Shown here: in pieces, positions 6,627 through 10,471 of the stretch
How the letters are laid out: each line of letters starts with the position of its first letter
How positions within the stretch are numbered: position 1 is the stretch's first letter
Source of the DNA: F23-B02 sp963590435
GTDB lineage: Bacteria > Bacillota > Clostridia > Oscillospirales > Oscillospiraceae
NCBI GenBank assembly: GCA_963590435.1
Contig: CAVAPG010000059.1
Span: 1-10,471, forward strand
DNA length: 10,471 nt
Direction of reading: 5' to 3'
The notes under the pieces: model-generated
The model's database searches: none
The model's input: only the letters and a program-made list of their open reading frames with translations
Told to the model about the DNA's origin: nothing
Made by a program: the position numbers and the translations under genes

Positions 6627-8074
6627 TCAGACCTCCTCCTCGACATTCGTGCAGACCTTGCCCGGATTGAGAATGCCCTTGGGGTCAAACACCTGCTTTA
6701 TTGCCTGCATGAGACCGAACGCCGTATCACCGACAGATTCGCGGAGATACTGCTTTTTTGCATGGCCGATGGCGTGCTCGCCGGAGACCTGCCCGCCGAA
6801 CTCGGTGCACTTTGCGTAGCACTTGTCCATAACGGCTTTTGAACGGCGCTTGAATTCATCAAGCTCCATGTCATTTGCACAGCAGTAGATGTGAAGGTTG
6901 CCGTCGCCGGCATGACCGAAGTTGCGGATGGCTATTCCCTCTGCCTTGCCGGCCGCGCGCGTGTATACGAGAAATTCCGCAATGCGGTCTACGGGGACAA
7001 CAACATCCAGCTCGTCAAGGAGCTTCGTGTCAGCTTCAATGACGGTAAGAAATGCGCTGCGCGCCGCCCAGACATCCTTTTTCAATCCGTCGGTCCAGAC
7101 TACGAGCGTGTCGTATGCGCCGCACTTTTCGGCAAGCTCTCCGAGACAATCCATCTTTGCAGTCAGCTCGGCCTCGCTGTCACCGACGAGCGTGACAAGA
7201 ATATACGCGCCGGCTTCCTTGCCGTTGACAATGGTGGGGAACACGGAATTTCCCGTGAATGCAGCGGACGAGTCGACAATATCGCGCTCCATGAATTCTA
7301 TTGACTGGGGGTCAAGGTTTGCGAGCTTTATCTGCGGAACGGAAGCTATAGCCGTTTCAACATCGGCAAACGGGAGAATCAGGCTCACATCCATGGTCGG
7401 CTTCGGAATCAGTTTGAGCGTAAGTTCGGTAATTATGCCGAGAGTGCCCTCAGAGCCGATCATAAGATGCAGAAGACTGTAGCCGGAGCTCGTCTTGCAG
7501 ACGGTTTTGCCCAGATCCATAACTCTGCCGTCGGGAAGGACAACGGTCATGGCGAGGACATAGTCGCGAGTGACGCCGTATTTTACGGCACGCATGCCTC
7601 CTGCGTTTGTTGAAACATTGCCGCCGACAGTCGCGGTTTTTTCACCGGGATCGGGAGGGTACATGAGTCCGTGCGTCAGCGCATCGGCCGCCAAATCACA
7701 AAGCAGGACACCGGGCTGGATATGCACAACGAGGTTTTTCATATCATATGAAAGAATTTTGTTCATGCGCGTTGTACATAATACAACTCCGCCGCACAGC
7801 GGCACGCATCCGCCGACAAGACCCGTGCCCGCGCCGCGCGGGGTTACCGGAATGCTGTTTTCGTAGCACAGATGCATTATCTGCGAGACTTCCTCGGTGC
7901 TCTCAACTTCGCAGACCACCTCGGGGTAGTATNNNNNNNNNNTTTGCCGTAGATCGGCATTTCATCGTGGCTGAAATCGTCCTTCACCGCATCTCCGGCG
8001 AAAAATCGCTTCGCACCGACTATGGCCTGAAGCTTTTCCGCAATTTCAGGCGTAATCTTGTTGTACTTTGTCAT
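6627..8074 (-). CDS. FAD-linked 2-hydroxyacid dehydrogenase (GlcD/LctD-like), interrupted by an assembly gap
   Basis: This member of the VAO/FAD_binding_4 family oxidises a D-2-hydroxyacid (lactate, glycolate or 2-hydroxyglutarate) to the 2-oxoacid and passes electrons to EtfAB. The first 44 residues (8074-7943) end in SHDEMPIYGK, the family's usual N-terminus. After the 10-N gap the frame resumes at YYPEVVCEVESTEEV. FAD-binding motifs follow: TPRGAGTGLVGG (about 7844-7809), PGEKTATVGGNVSTNAGG (about 7649-7596) and GSEGTLGII. The C-terminal FAD-oxidase domain has the metal/substrate motifs FGHAGDGNLH (about 6920-6891) and SGEHAIGHAKK, ending FDPKGILNPGKVC. The start is supported by AAGGAGG about 7 bases before the ATG at 8074. 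With the 10 Ns counted literally, the two halves are out of frame; this is best explained by a placeholder gap, not a mutation. Total length (about 480 aa) is normal. Gene order with etfB and etfA resembles the lactate dehydrogenase-Etf operon of acetogens. Confidence 0.88.
7933..7942. other. Assembly gap (10 Ns) within the dehydrogenase gene
   Basis: Ten consecutive undetermined bases. On the minus strand, the AAA codon ending MPIYGK and the TAC TAC codons that resume the protein are separated by N10 plus one A, which is 11 bases and not a multiple of three. An unknown stretch of 2, 5 or 8 (2 modulo 3) bases would restore the frame. Confidence 0.95.
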
Positions 8075-8107
8075 CTCAGACCTCCTTGTATTCCTTACTA
8101 TGTGTAA

Positions 8108-8135
8108 AGAATATCACGCAGGGAATAGTTGTCAA
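8108..8135 (-). promoter_or_regulatory. Promoter of the dehydrogenase-etf operon
   Basis: On the minus strand TTGACA (8135-8130) is followed after 16 bases by TATTCT (8113-8108). A T-rich stretch (TTTTTTGTTTTT) lies upstream, like an UP element. The predicted start is near 8101, giving a short leader of about 27 bases that carries the AAGGAGG site. The -10 box is a 4 of 6 match. Confidence 0.6.
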
Positions 8136-8146
8136 GAGTTCCCTGC
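8118..8146. promoter_or_regulatory. Inverted repeat centred near the -35 box of the dehydrogenase-etf promoter
   Basis: GCAGGGAA (8118-8125) and TTCCCTGC (8139-8146) are perfect 8-bp arms separated by 13 bases that contain the -35 box. The half-site centres are 21 bp apart, two DNA turns, as expected for a dimeric regulator bound on one face. The sequence is unrelated to the TGATTA-N-TCA palindromes near the dehydratase operon, so a different regulator may act here, for example the upstream AraC protein, or one encoded elsewhere. Confidence 0.5.
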
Positions 8147-8284
8147 AGAAAAACAAAAAACATTTCAGTTCTATGTTATCCAATGAAACAAAGGAAGAGG
8201 TTTGCATAGTTTGGATATGCCGGTTATATTTTGGCAAGCGATGCATTCTTGAAGGAATCATCTCCGGTGACTTCCCTGATTATT

Positions 8285-9481
8285 TTACTGATGCTTTTCT
8301 CGATACTCACTCGGCGTGGTGCCGACATATGCTTTGAAAACACGGGAGAAGTGACCGGCGGAGGAAAAGCCGAGATAAGATGCGATTGCGGTCAGAGATT
8401 TATCCGAATAGCGGAGAAGGCGCTTTGCCTCCTCCGTTTTTTCTTTTGAAATAAAGTCTGCGATACTCTCTCCGGTGTCCTCCTTGAATTTCTTGGACAG
8501 ATACGGGCGGCTCATATACAGTGCCTTGGCTATATCCTCTGTTTTGATGGCGTCGGAAAGATGATGTTGAATGTAATTGGCCACGTCCACAGCCAGCTTG
8601 GAGGGCGTTTTTCCGCGGCGAAGCCGCTCTACGCGCTCTGAATAATCCAGAAGCATACGATATTGCAGGTTGGCGATTCGCTCGGGCGTGGTCAGCAGTT
8701 CGCATTGCTGAATGTATGAATCGCTGAGAGTGAAGGCATCGTCTACCTGCATGCCGCCCTGAATCGCCGCACGCGATGCGAGCGTTGCCGTGACGATAAA
8801 AAGATTTTTTCTCTGGCGCAGAGGCTCGCTTGCCACAACACCTCCGCGAATGGCGGGAGCCGCCGCAAGCCACTCCCGCAGCGCCGCGGTATCCCCCTTG
8901 CGCACCATACGCAGGAGAAGCTGTTCAATATCGTAGGTGTTGTGCTCCGTCGGCGGCTGAAGCAAATCTTGCGAAAGCCTGGTTTCGGCATGCCAACGCT
9001 CCTGCCGCATCACAATCTCTGCTTGCTCACGCTCATGAATGCTGATATCTCTAAGCTCCAACTTCTCGCCGTTGAGCACATAATTCATTGTGCACAGCAT
9101 CTGTAGGACACTTTCCATCGGCATACGGACAATGCTCCTCACGCCGGATATCATGGCGTCTGCCTCATCTCCCGATAGATCCAGACGAAAGGCAAGCTCA
9201 CGAAGCTCCTGCTCCGTTTCCGTAATCTGACGCGTGGGCCCCACGACAATTTTTATGCTACCGCTGTTGATGACCCCGTAGTAGTGAAACTGCGGTGTGA
9301 CGCAGTAGCCCACATGGTCTGTGATGGCGAAAACATCATCACGGCAGAGCACCATAGGGTCCTTCGGCAGATACACGACAGAATAGTAAAATATCTTTGT
9401 GCTGTCCTCAAAAATGCGAATCGGGATTCCCGCCAGGTTTCCGATTGTTGTGCATAAATAGCGCAAGTCAGTATTCGTCAT
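8285..9481 (-). CDS. AraC-family transcriptional regulator
   Basis: With start at ATG 9481 the protein has 398 residues. The last ~100 (about 297-398) form the double helix-turn-helix of AraC/XylS regulators: VANYIQHHLSDAIKTEDIAK, then MSRPYLSKKFKEDTGESIADF, and the second motif LTAIASYLGFSSAGHFSRVF followed by the closing TTPSEYREKH. The first ~290 residues are a soluble region without a recognised domain, presumably for signal sensing; no membrane helix is seen. The ATG at 9481 was preferred to upstream GTG codons because GGAG lies 8 bases before it. The gene is divergent from the sugar-transporter gene at 9636 and 210 bases upstream of the dehydrogenase operon in the same orientation. The transporter is the more usual target for this arrangement. 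Control of the dehydrogenase operon is possible but unsupported. Confidence 0.9.
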   Translation of the reverse strand: MTNTDLRYLCTTIGNLAGIPIRIFEDSTKIFYYSVVYLPKDPMVLCRDDVFAITDHVGYCVTPQFHYYGVINSGSIKIVVGPTRQITETEQELRELAFRLDLSGDEADAMISGVRSIVRMPMESVLQMLCTMNYVLNGEKLELRDISIHEREQAEIVMRQERWHAETRLSQDLLQPPTEHNTYDIEQLLLRMVRKGDTAALREWLAAAPAIRGGVVASEPLRQRKNLFIVTATLASRAAIQGGMQVDDAFTLSDSYIQQCELLTTPERIANLQYRMLLDYSERVERLRRGKTPSKLAVDVANYIQHHLSDAIKTEDIAKALYMSRPYLSKKFKEDTGESIADFISKEKTEEAKRLLRYSDKSLTAIASYLGFSSAGHFSRVFKAYVGTTPSEYREKHQ

Positions 9482-9505
9482 TTGCACCACTCCATTTCTA
9501 ATACA

Positions 9506-9534
9506 ATTATACTATTTTGATTACAAATGAGCAA
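9506..9534 (-). promoter_or_regulatory. Promoter of the AraC-family gene
   Basis: On the minus strand a perfect TATAAT (9511-9506) lies 17 bases after a weak TTGCTC (9534-9529). The predicted start is about 20 bases before the ATG at 9481. Confidence 0.55.
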
Positions 9535-9552
9535 GTTTTGAAATGCCATCTG

Positions 9553-9561
9553 TGATATAAT
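9553..9561 (+). promoter_or_regulatory. Extended -10 promoter of the transporter gene
   Basis: TG-A-TATAAT (9553-9561) is a perfect extended -10 element, with no good -35 box at normal spacing. This is typical of promoters that need an activator, here plausibly the divergent AraC protein. The predicted start near 9568 leaves a leader of about 68 bases, and AGGAGG (9622-9627) precedes the ATG at 9636. Confidence 0.55.
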
Positions 9562-9635
9562 TAATAAAACAAACTGCCGGATGGCATAAAAATTTCGGCA
9601 ATTTTGCGAAAGACGAATCGCAGGAGGAAACGGCA

Positions 9636-10109
9636 ATGGCAAGGCAAAAGCTCATTGAACGGAAAATATTTCACAGCAGGATTCAAGCGGAGGATGTAAA
9701 ACCCGCCGAAAAGTGGCTGGGCTATCTTCTCGGTCCGGCGGGGGCACTGCTCCTCAACGCGGTGCTTGCGACCTATCTGAATGTCTACTACACGGATGTA
9801 CTGAAGCTCACCACACTCTGGGGTGGCGCATTTCTGGTGGTATTCCCCATTATCTCGAAAATCATAGACGCTATCACAAATGTGATTATGGGTTATATCA
9901 TCGACCGTACCCGCACAAGCGAAGGAAAGGCACGCCCGTGGCTTCTGCTTTCGGCGCCTCTGCTGGCTGTCACCGGTATCCTGCTTTTCACCGTGCCAAA
10001 CGGATCGCAGACCGTTCAGGCCGTTTGGGTCATGGTCAGCTATAATCTGTTTTACTCCTTTGCCTATACAATCTTCAACATAACGGCACAGTCTATCTGT
10101 CCGGGGTGA
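9636..10109 (+). pseudogene. GPH/MelB-family sugar:cation symporter, truncated after ~150 residues
   Basis: The 157-residue frame matches the N-terminal third of glycoside-pentoside-hexuronide:cation symporters, which usually have about 450-480 residues and 12 membrane helices. Visible helices lie at about 28-50 (YLLGPAGALLLNAVLATYL, then NVYYTDVL), 60-85 (GGAFLVVFPIISKIIDAITN, then VIMGYIIDRT, whose Asp residues fit the family's cation-site region), 100-118 and 127-150 (WVMVSYNLFYSFAYTIFNI). After IFNI (around 10081) the sequence becomes ridA read in another frame, and a stop follows at 10107-10109. The start is well supported by AGGAGG. As given it cannot make a working transporter. Either a genomic deletion or an assembly join explains this. 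Confidence 0.85.
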
Positions 10110-10387
10110 CCGCTATTGATCCCAAAACCGGAGAACTTCACGGCGGTGCCGCAGAGCAGGCAGCCAAAGCACTTGGCATCATCTGTGACATTCTTGATGA
10201 TTACGGAATGTCAGAGGCCGATGTCCTGAAGGCGACGATCTATCTGACGGATATGGCGGCTTTCCCCGCTGTCAATCAGGCATACCGGTCTTGCTTCAGC
10301 GCATCCTACCCGGCCAGAACGTGCATTCAGGCCGCGAAGCTCCCTGCCGGAGCCTTGGTAGAGATCGACATTATTGCCGGAAAATAA
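10082..10387 (+). pseudogene. RidA (YjgF/UK114)-family enamine/imine deaminase, 5'-truncated
   Basis: From about 10082 the frame reads NGTVYLSG, then VTAIDPKTGELHGG and continues to a natural end at YPARTCIQAAKLPAGALVEI plus a short tail (stop 10385-10387). This covers all but the first ~20-25 residues of a ~125-aa RidA, the trimeric protein that hydrolyses reactive 2-aminoacrylate and other enamines to 2-oxoacids. The Arg of PARTC matches E. coli Arg105, and the Glu of VEID the catalytic-site Glu120. No start codon with a ribosome-binding site exists: the same frame has a TAA at 10043-10045, and the only later candidate is an internal GTG at 10106. The piece is joined directly to the truncated transporter. 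The downstream gene follows 33 bases later with its own AGGAGG. Confidence 0.85.
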
Positions 10388-10420
10388 ATGAAGAATACAA
10401 AATAACAGGAGGATACGACT

Positions 10421-10471
10421 ATGCTGAAATACTATGTAGCAGACGCTTTTGCTGACGAAGCCTTTGAGGGG
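10421..10471 (+). CDS. PhzF-family epimerase/isomerase-like protein, N-terminus only
   Basis: The 17 visible codons read MLKYYVADAFADEAFEG, the usual opening of PhzF/YHI9-type proteins (the xYYVxDAFT-x-x-x-F-x-G-NPA pattern), which share the diaminopimelate-epimerase fold and act as isomerases of largely unknown substrate. AGGAGG (10407-10412) lies 8 bases before the ATG. The gene runs off the window. The assignment rests on very few residues. Confidence 0.6.
   Translation, partial: MLKYYVADAFADEAFEG

Noticed and set aside
6922..7482. Plus-strand open frame (186 codons) opposite the FAD-linked dehydrogenase
   Set aside because: Ser/Arg/Thr-rich, low-complexity composition typical of an antisense shadow; the minus-strand gene has unmistakable family motifs.
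8147..8284. Possible terminator after the AraC-family gene
   Set aside because: No stem of useful length followed by a T-run on the minus strand could be found, so read-through into the dehydrogenase operon cannot be excluded.
9562..9635. Possible riboswitch or attenuator in the transporter leader
   Set aside because: Only a 5-bp TGCCG/CGGCA pairing was found, too short to support a structured element.

Overview
The window looks like a piece of a gut-type Clostridia genome (probably Oscillospirales or Lachnospirales), most likely from a metagenome assembly. The reasons are strong AGGAGG ribosome-binding sites, moderate GC with AT-rich promoters, clostridial gene families, a 10-N scaffold gap inside a gene, and an abrupt chimeric gene junction near the right end. 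Placement rests on gene families and sequence style only, because no marker gene other than a 5S rRNA tail is present.

Layout, left to right. (1) Positions 1-78 hold the 3' end of a 5S rRNA and its terminator, so an rRNA operon lies to the left. (2) Positions 128-760 (+) encode a chloramphenicol-acetyltransferase-fold protein, followed by a perfect 18-bp hairpin. (3) Positions 3750 to 873 (-) form a compact three-gene operon: two 2-hydroxyacyl-CoA dehydratase subunits (398 and 507 aa) and a previously easily missed 50-aa membrane peptide. (4) Positions 3965-4678 (+) encode a GntR/FCD (FadR-type) regulator. It is divergent from the dehydratase operon, and each of the two facing promoters carries a related palindrome at its predicted start. 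(5) Positions 8074 to 4820 (-) form an operon for a GlcD/LctD-like FAD-linked 2-hydroxyacid dehydrogenase, EtfB and EtfA. It ends in a hairpin shared with the convergent regulator gene. (6) Positions 9481-8285 (-) encode an AraC-family regulator, divergent from (7) a truncated GPH/MelB-type sugar transporter (from 9636, +). That transporter is joined out of frame to a 5'-truncated ridA. (8) A PhzF-like gene begins at 10421 and runs off the end.

Working model (inference): the FAD dehydrogenase-EtfAB module interconverts a 2-hydroxyacid (D-lactate or 2-hydroxyglutarate are the leading options) and its 2-oxoacid, with electrons carried by Etf. The dehydratase removes water from the CoA ester of a 2-hydroxyacid. 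The regulator between the two operons would coordinate them. The dehydratase activator ATPase and the CoA-transferase needed for such a pathway are not in the window, so they must be elsewhere or be shared. The right end (AraC, transporter, ridA, PhzF) looks like an unrelated module and contains a deletion or a misassembly.
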